Source: Bradyrhizobium sp. AT1 (GTDB taxonomy: Bacteria > Pseudomonadota > Alphaproteobacteria > Rhizobiales > Xanthobacteraceae). Taken from it: a stretch of DNA of 36,157 nt. The DNA lies in NCBI RefSeq assembly GCF_001590795.1, contig NZ_JXDL01000001.1, forward strand, positions 639,502 to 675,658, read 5' to 3'. The notes below the pieces were generated by a model. The model was not told the origin of the DNA. It did no database searches and saw only the letters and a list, made by a program, of their open reading frames with translations. The translations under genes were made by a program, and so were the position numbers. Positions 21,843-31,309 of the stretch are shown here, piece by piece (the first letter of the stretch is position 1; each line of letters opens with the position of its first letter).

Positions 21843-23359
21843 GCGACATCGCCTCGAACAGCTTCGTCCGGCAGGACCTCCTCACCGAACGCCCCGCGCC
21901 GGTGAAGACCACAGGTTTCGTGGGGCTGATGCGGACGCGCCTGTTCAACTCGCCGACCAACATCCTGCTCACGATCGTGGGCGCCTTGCTGCTGTGGTTC
22001 ACCATCGTTCCCTCCGTCAGGTTCCTGATGGTGGATGCGGTGTGGAGCGGAAAGGACCGCACGGCGTGCCTTGCGGAGAACGCCGGCTTTGCGGTCGGTG
22101 CCTGCTGGCCCTACATCCAGGCCAAGCTGCCGCAGCTGATCTACGGTTTCTATCCCGAGGCCGAGCGCTGGCGGGTCAATCTCACATTCGTCCTGGCGGT
22201 GGTCCTGCTGGTGCCAATGCTGGTTCCCCGGCTGCCGGCGAAGGGTCTCAATGCAAGCCTGTTCTTCGTCGCATTCCCGGTGGTCGCGTTCTTCCTGTTG
22301 CACGGCGGCGGCATCAAGGGCTTTGGCCTGAGCTGGACGGCCGACCTGCTGCAGCTGTTCGACGAAAGCATCGTCAACGCCGGACAGGCCCTGCTCAATC
22401 TCAGCAAGACGTCCGCGCTCGGCCCGCTGCTGTGGGTCGTCGGCAAGCTCGTCGTGCTGGTCGGCACGGCGATTGCCTGGCTGATCTTTCCGCTCACTTG
22501 GCTGCGCGACGAGCTCCAGGGCAGCGGGCAGTCGGTCTGGACCGATTTCGCCGTTACCTCCCTCGTGGTGTCCCTGATCGCGTTCGTCCTCGGCGGCGGC
22601 CTTCGGACGGGATGGCGTGCGCTCGGATCGAGCCTCGCCACCTTCGTCGCCATCGCTGTCGTCATCAAGCTGATGGGGCTCGATCATGGCGGATTGCCCG
22701 TCGTCGCCACGAACCTGTGGGGAGGCCTTCTGGTGACGCTGGTGGTCTCCGTCACGGGCATCGTCACCTCGCTGCCGATCGGCATCGCGCTGGCGCTTGG
22801 ACGCCGCTCCACCATTCCCTTGATCCGGATCTTCTCGATCGCCTTCATCGAGTTCTGGCGCGGCGTACCGCTGATCACCGTGCTGTTCTTTGCAACCTAC
22901 ATGCTGCCGCTGTTCCTGCCCGGCAATTTCACCGTCGACGGTCTCGTCCGCGCGCTGATCGGCATTGCGCTGTTCACGGGCGCCTACCAGGCCGAGAACG
23001 TTCGCGGCGGGCTCGCGGCGATCCCGCGGGGGCAGGGCGAGGCGGCCGCCGCCCTGGGGCTGTCCTGGTGGAAGACGACCTCGCTGATCGTGCTGCCGCA
23101 GGGGCTGCGTCACGTCATTCCGAACCTCGTCAACAGCTTCATCTCGCTGTTCAAGGACACCTCGCTGGTCTCGATCGTGGCGCTGTTCGACCTGTTGGGC
23201 TCGCTGCGCGCCTCGTTCTCGGATCCGAAATGGTCGACGCCGTCGACCGCGTTCACGGGCTTTGCCTTCGCCGGGATCATCTACTTCATCTTCTGCTTTG
23301 GAATGTCGCGGTACTCGATATTCGTCGAGCATCGCCTCAACGCCCACCGTCGCAACTGA
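21839..23359 (+). CDS. aapM: General L-amino-acid ABC transporter permease AapM, with extra segment
   Basis: At 506 residues this permease is roughly 110-120 longer than AapM proteins usually are (about 385-400). The N-terminal part ([20 protein letters not shown], then a Cys-containing periplasmic loop) and the C-terminal core ([20 protein letters not shown] from about 291; [33 protein letters not shown]) are normal. Between them, about residues 165-285 form an extra region with roughly three predicted membrane helices ([34 protein letters not shown] and [16 protein letters not shown]). The frame is uninterrupted and the codon pattern unchanged, so this is not an obvious frameshift or chimera. 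The start at 21839 overlaps the aapQ stop; aapP follows 11 bases after the stop. Confidence 0.92.
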   Translation: MSDIASNSFVRQDLLTERPAPVKTTGFVGLMRTRLFNSPTNILLTIVGALLLWFTIVPSVRFLMVDAVWSGKDRTACLAENAGFAVGACWPYIQAKLPQLIYGFYPEAERWRVNLTFVLAVVLLVPMLVPRLPAKGLNASLFFVAFPVVAFFLLHGGGIKGFGLSWTADLLQLFDESIVNAGQALLNLSKTSALGPLLWVVGKLVVLVGTAIAWLIFPLTWLRDELQGSGQSVWTDFAVTSLVVSLIAFVLGGGLRTGWRALGSSLATFVAIAVVIKLMGLDHGGLPVVATNLWGGLLVTLVVSVTGIVTSLPIGIALALGRRSTIPLIRIFSIAFIEFWRGVPLITVLFFATYMLPLFLPGNFTVDGLVRALIGIALFTGAYQAENVRGGLAAIPRGQGEAAAALGLSWWKTTSLIVLPQGLRHVIPNLVNSFISLFKDTSLVSIVALFDLLGSLRASFSDPKWSTPSTAFTGFAFAGIIYFIFCFGMSRYSIFVEHRLNAHRRN

Positions 23360-23370
23360 TCGAGGTCACC

Positions 23371-24108
23371 ATGTCCGACCCCATCGTCAAGATTTCCGGC
23401 CTCAACAAATGGTACGGCGATTTTCACGTCCTGCGCGACATCGACCTCGACGTCCGCAAGGGCGAGCGCATCGTGATCTGCGGTCCTTCGGGCTCCGGCA
23501 AGTCGACCCTGATCCGCTGCATCAACGCGCTCGAGGAATTCCAGGAGGGCGAGATCGTCGTCGACGGCATCGAGCTCGGACCCAACCTCAAGCACGTCGA
23601 CGCGGTGCGCCGCGAGGTCGGCATGGTATTCCAGAGCTTCAATCTGTTCCCGCATCTCACAGTGCTCGACAATTGCACGCTGGCGCCGATCTGGGTGCGC
23701 AACATCCCGAAGAAGGACGCCGAGGAGGCCGCGATGAAATTCCTGGAGCGGGTCAAGATCCCGCATCAGGCCAACAAGTTTCCGGGGCAGATGTCCGGCG
23801 GCCAGCAGCAGCGCGTCGCGATCGCGCGGGCCCTCACGATGAACCCGAAGGTCATGCTGTTCGACGAGCCGACCTCGGCGCTGGACCCCGAGATGGTCAA
23901 GGAGGTGCTGGACACCATGGTGGACCTCGCCGAGGAGGGCATGACCATGCTGGTCGTCACCCACGAGATGGGCTTCGCCCGCGAGGTCGCCAACCGCGTG
24001 GTGTTCATGGATGCCGGCCAGATCATCGAGGCCAACACCCCGAACGAGTTCTTCGCGGCGCCTCAGCACGCCCGCACAAAACTGTTCCTGAGCCAGATTC
24101 TGCGCTGA
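23371..24108 (+). CDS. aapP: General L-amino-acid ABC transporter ATPase AapP
   Basis: This 245-residue ABC ATPase of the polar-amino-acid type has Walker [10 protein letters not shown] (38-46), the Q-loop in [12 protein letters not shown], the signature MSGGQQQR (141-148), Walker B VMLFDEP (161-167), the D-loop SALDPE and the switch histidine in [15 protein letters not shown] ribosome-binding site stands four bases before ATG 23371. It powers AapQM. The stop at 24108 is followed by a small GC hairpin (24114-24129) without a T-run, so transcription may continue into the glycosyltransferase gene 95 bases downstream. Confidence 0.95.
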   Translation: MSDPIVKISGLNKWYGDFHVLRDIDLDVRKGERIVICGPSGSGKSTLIRCINALEEFQEGEIVVDGIELGPNLKHVDAVRREVGMVFQSFNLFPHLTVLDNCTLAPIWVRNIPKKDAEEAAMKFLERVKIPHQANKFPGQMSGGQQQRVAIARALTMNPKVMLFDEPTSALDPEMVKEVLDTMVDLAEEGMTMLVVTHEMGFAREVANRVVFMDAGQIIEANTPNEFFAAPQHARTKLFLSQILR

Positions 24109-24158
24109 GCACCCCGGCGGCCTTGCCGGCCTGACCGCCCCCGCCAGCTTGGCACAAT

Positions 24159-24203
24159 GCGAATCAGCGTTGCCTCTTTTCGGGCTATCCCCGGAGAGAG
24201 ACC
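24159..24203 (+). promoter_or_regulatory. Leader of GT41 copy 1
   Basis: GCGAATCAG begins 45 bases before the TTG start, the same distance as in the other three copies, and the Shine-Dalgarno context CCGGAGAGAGACC is shared. The part between them differs from copies 2-4 (GCGTTGCCTC instead of TTAGACTC). Confidence 0.6.
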
Positions 24204-26444
24204 TTGCAGAGCAGTGTCGGCGCGCGCGCCTACCAGAATGCGCGATTGCAGAAGAAGTTGAGGAAGCAGGCGGATGCCGTCCTGTCCTACGCGGTCGAGG
24301 CGCTCGGGCAGGGCAGGTTCGCGGAGGCCGAGACGCTCTGCCGGGAGATCTTGAAGGAGGTTCCGGATCATTTCCACGCCACGCACCTGCTGGGCCTGCG
24401 CGCCTTTGAGGGCGGGCGGCTTGAGGAGGCGCAGCAGCTGTTCGAGCGCGCAATCGCGCTCGATCCGCGCTCGCCCGACGCCCATGGCAATCTCGGGGCG
24501 GTGTATTTCGATCTGCAGAAATTCCAAGACGCCCGCGCCTGCCAGGAGAAGGCCATTGCGCTGAAGCCGAATTGTCCGATCACCCTGACCAATCTCGGCA
24601 ACACGCTGCTGAACATCGGCCGCGGCGAAGAGGCGATCGGGCTGCACGAACGCGCCATCCGGCTGCGGCTGGACTATGCCGACGCCTACTGCAACCGCGG
24701 CATGGCGGAGCTGATGACCGGTCGGTGCGAGCGTGCCAAGGCGAGTTTCGATCGCGCCCTTGTGTTCCAGCCGCGGCACGCCGAAGCGCTCGCCGGCAAG
24801 GGCATGGTCTGCATCGAGCTCCGGCACTACGAGGAGGCGGAAGCCGCCCTCGTGGCAGGCCTCGCGGTCAAGCCGGGCTCACCGCGAATCCTGGCACAGC
24901 GCGGACGGCTCAACTTCGATCTGTACCGGTTGGAGCAGGCGGCCGCGGATTTCGATGCGGCGCTGATGCAGTCGCCGCGGCTGGAGCTCGCGCTGCGTGG
25001 CAAGGCGCAGGTCAACCTTCTGATGGGGAACACGACGCAGGCGATTGCGGCCGTCAAGACCCTGCTCGAGGACAATCCGCGCTCCGATTACGCCATCGTG
25101 CTTCTCGGCGCCTGCTATGCCAACCAGGGAGACGTCGCGACGGCGCTCGAGCACCTCGATGCGGCGCTCGAGATCTCGCCGGATTATGCGGATGCCATCG
25201 CACGCAAGATCTTCATCCTGGATTATCTGCCGGAGGCCGATTTCGCGGTCCAGCAGGCCGCGCGAAGATCCTGGTGGGATGCGATCGGCACCAGACTGCC
25301 GCAACGGAAACTTCCGCCCCGGCAGCTCGATCCGGAGCGGCGGATCGTGATCGGCTATGTCGCGTCGGAGTTCCGGAACCATTCGGCCGCGTTCGCGCTG
25401 TTGCCGGTGCTGCGCCATCATGATCGCACGAGGTTCCAGATCGTCTGCTATTCCTGCTGGCCGTTGCAGGATGAGATCACCGAGAGATTCAAGCCTCTCG
25501 CGGACGTCTGGGTCGAGGCCGCGCAGCTTTCGGACGACGAGCTGGCCGATCGCATCGAGGCCGATAGGATCGACATTCTGATCGACGTGTCCGGGCATAC
25601 GGCCGGCAACAGGCTGCCTGTGTTTGCCCGCAAGCCGGCCCCGGTCCAGGTCACGGGCTTCGGCCACGCCACAGGCACCGGCCTTCAGACCATGGACTAC
25701 GTGCTGGCCGATCCCATCTTCATTCCGCAATCGGCGCGCCATCTGCTGGCCGAAAAGGTCCATGACCTGCCGTGCCTGATCACGATCGATCCGATCCTGG
25801 ACGTGCCGCCTTCCGAGCTTCCGATGCTCAGGAACGGCCACGTGACCTTCGGCGTGTTCAACCGCATCTACAAGATCTCGGATGAGGCGATCCGGGTGTG
25901 GTCGAAAGTGATGCGCGAGGTGACGGGTTCGAAGATCATCATCAAGCACGGGCTGCTCGACGATCCCTTGCTGCGCGACGGGTTGATCGCGCGGTTCGTG
26001 GCCCAGGGCATTGCCGAAGAGAATATCACCTGCCTCGGCTCGACGACGCGCCACGAGCATCTGCTGGCCTTTGCGAAGGTCGACATCTCCCTCGACCCGT
26101 TCCCGCAAAACGGCGGCATCAGCACCTGGGAATCCCTCTATGCGGGGGTTCCGGTCGTCGCCAAGCTCGGCAAGGGCGCCTCGTCGCGCGCCGGCGGCTC
26201 CATCGTGGCGGCCGTTGGCCTCGGCGATTGGGTCGCGGATGATGACGACGGCTACGCCGAGATCGCACGCAGATATGCGGCGCAGCCCGCTCGGCTCGCG
26301 ACGTTACGGGCCGAACTGCCGGCCCGAATCGCAGCCTCGCCTGCCGGCAACGTCGAGCTCTACACGCGTGAGGTCGAAGCGGCCTATCGCCGGTTCTGGC
26401 ACGATCATTGTGCCGCCGCCTCGGAACGCGGCGAGGTGGCGTAG
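24204..26444 (+). CDS. TPR-GT41 (OGT/SPINDLY-like) glycosyltransferase, copy 1
   Basis: This 746-residue soluble protein has about nine tetratricopeptide repeats (roughly 23-340; for example NLGAVYFDLQKFQDARACQE) joined to a GT41 catalytic domain (380-735). Residues equivalent to the human O-GlcNAc transferase active site are visible: His393 in EFRNHS, His465 in DVSGHTAG and Lys557 in FNRIYKISD. The nucleotide-sugar loop FPQNGGISTWESLYAGVPVV (632-651) is also intact. GT41 enzymes transfer GlcNAc, fucose or glucose to Ser/Thr or Asn of cytoplasmic proteins, and TPRs choose the substrate; neither sugar nor target can be read here. The start is TTG at 24204, with GGAG seven bases upstream. It is the first of four tandem paralogues and lies 95 bases after aapP. 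Confidence 0.92.
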   Translation: MQSSVGARAYQNARLQKKLRKQADAVLSYAVEALGQGRFAEAETLCREILKEVPDHFHATHLLGLRAFEGGRLEEAQQLFERAIALDPRSPDAHGNLGAVYFDLQKFQDARACQEKAIALKPNCPITLTNLGNTLLNIGRGEEAIGLHERAIRLRLDYADAYCNRGMAELMTGRCERAKASFDRALVFQPRHAEALAGKGMVCIELRHYEEAEAALVAGLAVKPGSPRILAQRGRLNFDLYRLEQAAADFDAALMQSPRLELALRGKAQVNLLMGNTTQAIAAVKTLLEDNPRSDYAIVLLGACYANQGDVATALEHLDAALEISPDYADAIARKIFILDYLPEADFAVQQAARRSWWDAIGTRLPQRKLPPRQLDPERRIVIGYVASEFRNHSAAFALLPVLRHHDRTRFQIVCYSCWPLQDEITERFKPLADVWVEAAQLSDDELADRIEADRIDILIDVSGHTAGNRLPVFARKPAPVQVTGFGHATGTGLQTMDYVLADPIFIPQSARHLLAEKVHDLPCLITIDPILDVPPSELPMLRNGHVTFGVFNRIYKISDEAIRVWSKVMREVTGSKIIIKHGLLDDPLLRDGLIARFVAQGIAEENITCLGSTTRHEHLLAFAKVDISLDPFPQNGGISTWESLYAGVPVVAKLGKGASSRAGGSIVAAVGLGDWVADDDDGYAEIARRYAAQPARLATLRAELPARIAASPAGNVELYTREVEAAYRRFWHDHCAAASERGEVA

Positions 26445-26455
26445 GCACGTCAAGG

Positions 26456-26473
26456 CCCCGGGAAATCCCGGGG
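26456..26473 (+). repeat. CCCCGGG hairpin in the copy 1-2 spacer
   Basis: CCCCGGG-AAAT-CCCGGGG is a perfect 7-bp stem with an AAAT loop. Equivalent CCCGGG hairpins occur at 28845-28864 and 31221-31236. No T-tract follows, so classical termination is doubtful; it may attenuate transcription or stabilise transcript ends. Confidence 0.65.
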
Positions 26474-26506
26474 GCGATGCTGGTCCGGGAGCGGCCGGCC
26501 GGGCTC

Positions 26507-26551
26507 GCGAATCAGTTAGACTCTGCCCAGGGCATCTTCCGGAGAGACACC
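26507..26551 (+). promoter_or_regulatory. Conserved leader of GT41 copy 2
   Basis: GCGAATCAGTTAGACTC (26507-26523) is followed by a variable GC-rich stretch and TTCCGGAGAGACACC directly before the TTG start. It is preceded by a GGCCGGCCGG tract, as in copies 3 and 4. TAGACT could act as a -10 box, but no matching -35 box is seen. Confidence 0.6.
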
Positions 26552-28828
26552 TTGCAGAACAGCGGCGGCGGCACGCGCGCATTCCAGAACGCGCGACTGC
26601 AGAAGAAATTGATGAAGCAGGCCGAGGCGGTCATCGCGGCTGCAGCGAACGCCTATGGCCAGGGCCGGTATGCCGAGACCGAGGCGCTGTGCCGCGAGAT
26701 CCTGAAGGCCCTTCCGGATCACGTCGATGCCATCCACCTGCTTGGCATGTGCGCCCATGACGGCCGGCGCCTCGAGGAGGCGAAAGAGCTGTTGGAGCGC
26801 GTCATTGCGCTCGATCCGCGCTCACACGATGCCCACAACAACCTCGCGACCGTGCATTTCGACCTCGGCAATTACGAGGAGGCGCGGCGCTGCCAGGAGA
26901 GGGCGATCGCGCTGAAGCCCAATTTCGTGGTCGCGCTCACCAATCTCGGCAACACGCTGATGCATCTGGGAAAGTACGAGCAGGCGCTGGAGATGCACGA
27001 GCGCGCCATCAAGCTGAAGCCGGATTATGCCGATGCGCTCTGCAACCGCGGCATGGTCGAGATCGTGCTTGGGCAGATCATGCGCGCCAAGGAGAGTTTC
27101 GATCGCGCCCTGCTGTTTCAGTCGCGCCATGCCGAGGCGATCGTCGGCAATGGCATGGTCAGCATGGAGCTCCGGCACCACGAAGAGGCAGCCGCCAAGT
27201 TTGCCATGGCGCTCGCCATCAAGCCCGGCTCCCCGAGGATTTTGGCCCAGCGGGGGCGACTTGGTTACGAGATGCAGCGCCTGCACGAGGCCCTTGCCGA
27301 TTTCGATGCGGCGCTCGCCGTCTCGCCCAAGCTCGAACTGGCCCTTCGGGGCAAGGCGCAGGTCTGCCTCGTCATGGGAAGGACCGCGCAGGCCATGGCG
27401 GCGGCAACGGCCTTGATCGAGCAGAACCCGCGCTCCGAGATCGGACTGGCGCTGATGGGCTTCGCGTTTTCGACCCAGGGCGACATGGACGCCGCGATCG
27501 AATATCTCGATCGCGCGCTGGCGGTTCGCCCGGACTATGGCGATGCGATCAGAGGAAAGATCTTCCTGGAGGACTACCGCGCCGAGGCGGATTTCGTGGT
27601 CCAGCAGGCGGTGCGAAAGACCTGGTGGGATCAGATCGGCTCCAAGATACCGCAACGGCAGTTGCCGAAGCGGCCACTCGATCCGGACAAACGGATTACC
27701 GTCGGCTATGTCGCGGCCGAATTCCGGCAACACTCGGCGGGGCTCACCCTGCTGCCCGTGCTGCGCCATCATGATCACGCCAAGTTCAAGATCATCTGCT
27801 ACTATTCCTGGCCGGGAGCTGACGAGTACACCGCCTTGTTCAAGTCAATGGCGGACGTCTGGGTCGATGCCTGGGGACTTTCGGACGACGAGCTTGCCGA
27901 TCGTATTGAGGCCGACAATGTCGACATCCTGATCGACGTGTCGGGCCACACCACCGGTAACAGGCTGCAATGCTTCGCGCGGAAGCCGGCTCCGATCCAG
28001 GCCACCGGCTTCGGTCACGCGACGGGCACGGGCATGCCGACGATGGACTATGTGCTCGCGGATCCCATCTTCATTCCACCGTCGGCCCGGCATTTGTTTC
28101 CCGAGAAGATCTACGATCTGCCGTGTCTGATCACGATGGAGCCGGTCACAAATCTGCAGCCCTCCGAGCTGCCGATGCTGCGCAACGGCTACGTCACCTT
28201 CGGCGTGTTCAACCGCATCTACAAGATCTCGGATGATGCGATCCGTGTGTGGTCGCGCATCATGCGGGAGCTGCCGGGATCGAAGATCATCATCAAGCAT
28301 GGCCTGCTCGACGATCAACTGCTGCGCGACAGCCTGGTCGCGCGCTTCATCGCGCAGGGCATTGCCGAGGAGGACATCACGTGCCTCGGCACCACCTCGC
28401 GCGACGACCACCTGATGGCCTTCGACAAGATCGACATTTCCCTCGACACGTTCCCGCAGAATGGCGGCATCAGCACCTGGGAATCCCTCTACAAGGGCGT
28501 GCCGGTCGTTGCCAAACTCGGCATCGGCGCCTCGTCGCGGGCCGGCGCTTCCATCGTGACGGCCGTCGGCCTCGGCGATTGGGTCGCCGAGGATGACGAT
28601 GGGTATGTCGAGATCGCCCGCAGGTTCGCCTCGCAGCCCCAGCATCTGGCGAAATTGCGTGCGGGACTGCCCGCGCAGATCGCAGCCTCGCCTGCCGGCA
28701 ATGTCGAGATCTACACGCGCGAGCTCGAAGCGGGGTACCGCAAGTTCTGGCGCGATTATTGTGACCAGGCCTCGCAGCGGGGCGACGCTGCGGTTGTCGA
28801 TAAGGCGGACGCGCCCAGCGGTTCCTGA
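26552..28828 (+). CDS. TPR-GT41 (OGT/SPINDLY-like) glycosyltransferase, copy 2
   Basis: At 758 residues this is the longest of the four, mainly through a short polar C-terminal tail (DKADAPSGS). The N-terminal glycine run (MQNSGGGTRAF) replaces the SSxGARAF of the other copies. TPRs span about 24-341, and the GT41 domain keeps His394, His466 and Lys558, with the loop FPQNGGISTWESLYKGVPVV. The TTG start at 26552 has GGAGA upstream; an in-frame ATG at 26408 lies inside copy 1 and was rejected because the shared leader intervenes. In its N-terminal third the protein resembles copy 1, but from about residue 240 to 480 it resembles copy 3. It carries Thr in the DISLDTFPQ motif, like copy 4, where copies 1 and 3 have Pro. 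Confidence 0.92.
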   Translation: MQNSGGGTRAFQNARLQKKLMKQAEAVIAAAANAYGQGRYAETEALCREILKALPDHVDAIHLLGMCAHDGRRLEEAKELLERVIALDPRSHDAHNNLATVHFDLGNYEEARRCQERAIALKPNFVVALTNLGNTLMHLGKYEQALEMHERAIKLKPDYADALCNRGMVEIVLGQIMRAKESFDRALLFQSRHAEAIVGNGMVSMELRHHEEAAAKFAMALAIKPGSPRILAQRGRLGYEMQRLHEALADFDAALAVSPKLELALRGKAQVCLVMGRTAQAMAAATALIEQNPRSEIGLALMGFAFSTQGDMDAAIEYLDRALAVRPDYGDAIRGKIFLEDYRAEADFVVQQAVRKTWWDQIGSKIPQRQLPKRPLDPDKRITVGYVAAEFRQHSAGLTLLPVLRHHDHAKFKIICYYSWPGADEYTALFKSMADVWVDAWGLSDDELADRIEADNVDILIDVSGHTTGNRLQCFARKPAPIQATGFGHATGTGMPTMDYVLADPIFIPPSARHLFPEKIYDLPCLITMEPVTNLQPSELPMLRNGYVTFGVFNRIYKISDDAIRVWSRIMRELPGSKIIIKHGLLDDQLLRDSLVARFIAQGIAEEDITCLGTTSRDDHLMAFDKIDISLDTFPQNGGISTWESLYKGVPVVAKLGIGASSRAGASIVTAVGLGDWVAEDDDGYVEIARRFASQPQHLAKLRAGLPAQIAASPAGNVEIYTRELEAGYRKFWRDYCDQASQRGDAAVVDKADAPSGS

Positions 28829-28844
28829 CCCGGTTCGCAGTAAG

Positions 28845-28864
28845 CTCCCGGGAAATCCCGGGGG
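28845..28864 (+). repeat. CCCGGG hairpin in the copy 2-3 spacer
   Basis: TCCCGGG-AAAT-CCCGGGG repeats the stem and AAAT loop of the hairpin at 26456-26473, again without a T-tract. Confidence 0.65.
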
Positions 28865-28897
28865 ATTTCCGCTCTTGCCCGCCGGCCGGCGCGCCGG

Positions 28898-28942
28898 GCG
28901 AATCAGTTAGACTCGTCGCGGGCCATCTTCCGGAGAGACATC
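28898..28942 (+). promoter_or_regulatory. Conserved leader of GT41 copy 3
   Basis: GCGAATCAGTTAGACTC (28898-28914) starts exactly 45 bases before the TTG start, and CTTCCGGAGAGACATC gives the ribosome-binding site. The same GCCGGCCGG tract precedes it. Confidence 0.6.
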
Positions 28943-31165
28943 TTGCAGAGCAGCGCCGGCGCGCGCGCATTCCAGAATGCGCGATTGCAGAAGAAGTTGA
29001 AGAAGCAGGCCGACGCCGTCATCGCCGCTGCGGTCAGCGCCTATGGCCAGGGCAGGTATGCGGAGGCCGAGGCGCTTTGCGGCCAGATCGTGCAAGCCAT
29101 TCCGGATCATTTCGACGCCACGCACCTGCTCGGCCGGTGCGCGCAGCAGGGCGGGCGGCTTGAAGAAGCGCAACAGCTGCTTGAACGCGCGATCGCCATC
29201 GATCCGCGCTCGCACGAGGCCCATGGCAATCTCGCTTCTGTGCACCTGGTTCTTCGGAGATTCGAGGCTGCCCGCGCCTGTCTGGAGAAGGCGATCGCGC
29301 TCAAGCCGAATTTTGTGCCGGGCCTGGTCGGCCTCGGCAATACCTTGTTTCAGATGAACCTGCGCGAACAAGCGATCGAGCTATATGACCGCGCCATCGC
29401 ACTGAAGCCCGACCATGCCGACGCGCTCTGCAATCGTGGCTTGGCCGAGTTGGCGCTGGGCCAGTTTGAGCGCTCCAGGCAAAGCCTGGAGCGCGCTCTG
29501 TTGTTTCAACCGCGCCACGCCGAGGCGCTCTTGGGCAAAGGCGTGGTCAGCATCGAGCTCAAGCATTTCGACGAGGCGGAGGCCGCCCTTGCAGCGGCGC
29601 TCGCGATCAACCCCGGTTCGGCGAAGATCCTGGCGCAGCGTGGGAGGCTCAGTTACGAGTTGCAGCGCCTGGAGCCGGCGCTTGCGGATTTCGAGGCTGC
29701 GCTCGCGATTTCGCCTACGCTCGAACTGGCGCTCCGGGGCAAGGCACAGGTCTGCCTCGTGATGGGAAAGACCGCGCAGGCGATCGCGGCCGCCGCGGCG
29801 TTGATCGAGCGACATCCGTCCTCGGAGGCCGGGCTGGCGCTGATGGGCTTTGCGCATTCGAACCAGGGAGAAATGGACGCCGCGATCGAATATCTCGATC
29901 GCGCGCTGGCAATCCGGCCGGACTATGCGGACGCGATCAGGGGAAAGATCTTCTTGCAGGACTTCCGCGCCGAGGCCGATTTCGCGGTCCAGCAGGCGGT
30001 GCGGCGAGATTGGTGGGACTTCATCGGCTCCAAGATACCGCGCCGGCAGCTGCAAGAGCGATCGCTTGATCCGGAAAGGCAGATTGTGGTCGGCTATGTC
30101 GCGGCCGAATTCCGGCAACACTCGGCAGCGCTCACCTTGCTCCCGGTTCTGCGCCGTCATGATCGCGCCAACTTCAAGATCATCGGCTATTCGTGCTCGC
30201 CGGCACGAGACGAGTTGACCGCCAAATTCAAGTCTCTGGCCGACGTCTGGGTCGATGCCTGGCAGCTTTCGGACGACGAACTGGCCGATCGCATTGAGGC
30301 CGACAAGGTGGACATTCTGATCGACGTGTCCGGGCATACGACCGGCAACAGGCTGCCCGTCTTCGCCCGGAAGCCGGCCCCAATCCAGGCCACCGGTTTC
30401 GGGCACGCCACAGGCACGGGCATGCCGACGATGGACTATGTGCTCGCAGACCCTGTCTTCATTCCGCAATCGGCGCGGCATCTGTTGGCCGAAAAGGTCT
30501 TTGACTTGCCATGCCTGAACACGATTGATCCGATCACGGATGTGCCGCCTTCGGAGCTTCCCATGCTCAGCAACGGCCATGTGACGTTCGGCGTCTTCAA
30601 CCGCGTCAACAAGATCTCGGACGAGGTCATCCGCGTCTGGGCGCAACTGATGCGCGAGGTGGCCGGCTCGAAGATCATCGTGAAGCATACCCTGCTTGAC
30701 GATCCACTGGTGCGCGACGGCCTTCTCGCGCGCTTCGTGGCGCAGGGGATCGCCGAGGAGAGGATCACCTGCCTCGGTTCGTCCGCGCGCGTCGAGCATC
30801 TTCGGGCCTTCGCGAACGTCGATATCTCGCTCGATCCATTCCCGCAGAATGGCGGCATCAGCACCTGGGAATCTCTCTATGCGGGCGTGCCGGTCGTTGC
30901 CAAGCTCGGCATCGGTGCGTCCTCGCGTGCCGGTGCGTCCATCGTGACCGCCGTCGGCCTCGGCGACTGGGTCGCCGGGGATGACGATGGCTATGTCGAG
31001 ATCGCCCGCAGGTTTGCCTCGCAGCCCGAGCATCTGGCGGCGTTGCGGGCAGGGCTGCCGGCCCAGATCGCAGCCTCGGCCGCCGGCAATGTCGAGAGCT
31101 ACACGCGCGCGCTCGAAGCAGGGTATCGCCAGTTCTGGCGCGATTACTGCAGCAGGGCTTCGTGA
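28943..31165 (+). CDS. TPR-GT41 (OGT/SPINDLY-like) glycosyltransferase, copy 3
   Basis: This 740-residue paralogue uses a TTG start with GGAGA upstream. TPR units cover about 23-340; the catalytic domain retains His393, His465 and Lys557, although the latter motif reads FNRVNKISD instead of FNRIYKISD, changing the residue before the conserved lysine. The N-terminal 230 residues are closest to copy 4 (MNLREQAIELYDRAIALKPD), whereas about 240-480 is closest to copy 2 (GKAQVCLVMG; MDAAIEYLDRALA). The sugar-binding loop FPQNGGISTWESLYAGVPVV is intact. The product should be cytoplasmic: no signal peptide or membrane helix is visible. Confidence 0.92.
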   Translation: MQSSAGARAFQNARLQKKLKKQADAVIAAAVSAYGQGRYAEAEALCGQIVQAIPDHFDATHLLGRCAQQGGRLEEAQQLLERAIAIDPRSHEAHGNLASVHLVLRRFEAARACLEKAIALKPNFVPGLVGLGNTLFQMNLREQAIELYDRAIALKPDHADALCNRGLAELALGQFERSRQSLERALLFQPRHAEALLGKGVVSIELKHFDEAEAALAAALAINPGSAKILAQRGRLSYELQRLEPALADFEAALAISPTLELALRGKAQVCLVMGKTAQAIAAAAALIERHPSSEAGLALMGFAHSNQGEMDAAIEYLDRALAIRPDYADAIRGKIFLQDFRAEADFAVQQAVRRDWWDFIGSKIPRRQLQERSLDPERQIVVGYVAAEFRQHSAALTLLPVLRRHDRANFKIIGYSCSPARDELTAKFKSLADVWVDAWQLSDDELADRIEADKVDILIDVSGHTTGNRLPVFARKPAPIQATGFGHATGTGMPTMDYVLADPVFIPQSARHLLAEKVFDLPCLNTIDPITDVPPSELPMLSNGHVTFGVFNRVNKISDEVIRVWAQLMREVAGSKIIVKHTLLDDPLVRDGLLARFVAQGIAEERITCLGSSARVEHLRAFANVDISLDPFPQNGGISTWESLYAGVPVVAKLGIGASSRAGASIVTAVGLGDWVAGDDDGYVEIARRFASQPEHLAALRAGLPAQIAASAAGNVESYTRALEAGYRQFWRDYCSRAS

Positions 31166-31220
31166 AGCGGCGAGACTGCTGTTCGCGGGGGAGACGCACC
31201 TCGCGGTTCCTGAGTCGGCC

Positions 31221-31236
31221 CCCGGGATAGCCCGGG
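31221..31236 (+). repeat. CCCGGG hairpin in the copy 3-4 spacer
   Basis: CCCGGG-ATAG-CCCGGG is the third instance of the intergenic hairpin, with a different four-base loop and the same lack of a T-tract. Confidence 0.6.
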
Positions 31237-31264
31237 AGGATCTGTCGCTGCGCCGGCCGGCCGC

Positions 31265-31309
31265 GCGAATCAGCTAGACTCGCCGCAGGCCATCTTCCGG
31301 AGAAACACC
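31265..31309 (+). promoter_or_regulatory. Conserved leader of GT41 copy 4
   Basis: GCGAATCAGCTAGACTC (31265-31281) lies 45 bases before the TTG start and is followed by CTTCCGGAGAAACACC. One base differs from the version at copies 2 and 3. Confidence 0.6.

Noticed and set aside
21806..23347. Long minus-strand frame opposite aapM
   Set aside because: Low-complexity Arg/Gln/Asp composition and exact overlap with aapM indicate a shadow frame.
24114..24129. CCGGC/GCCGG hairpin after aapP as a terminator
   Set aside because: The stem is only 5 bp and no T-run follows, so it is not listed as a terminator.
26408..26551. Upstream ATG giving GT41 copy 2 a 48-residue N-terminal extension
   Set aside because: The extension would cover the end of copy 1, the spacer hairpin and the conserved leader, and no other copy has it; TTG 26552 matches the other three starts.
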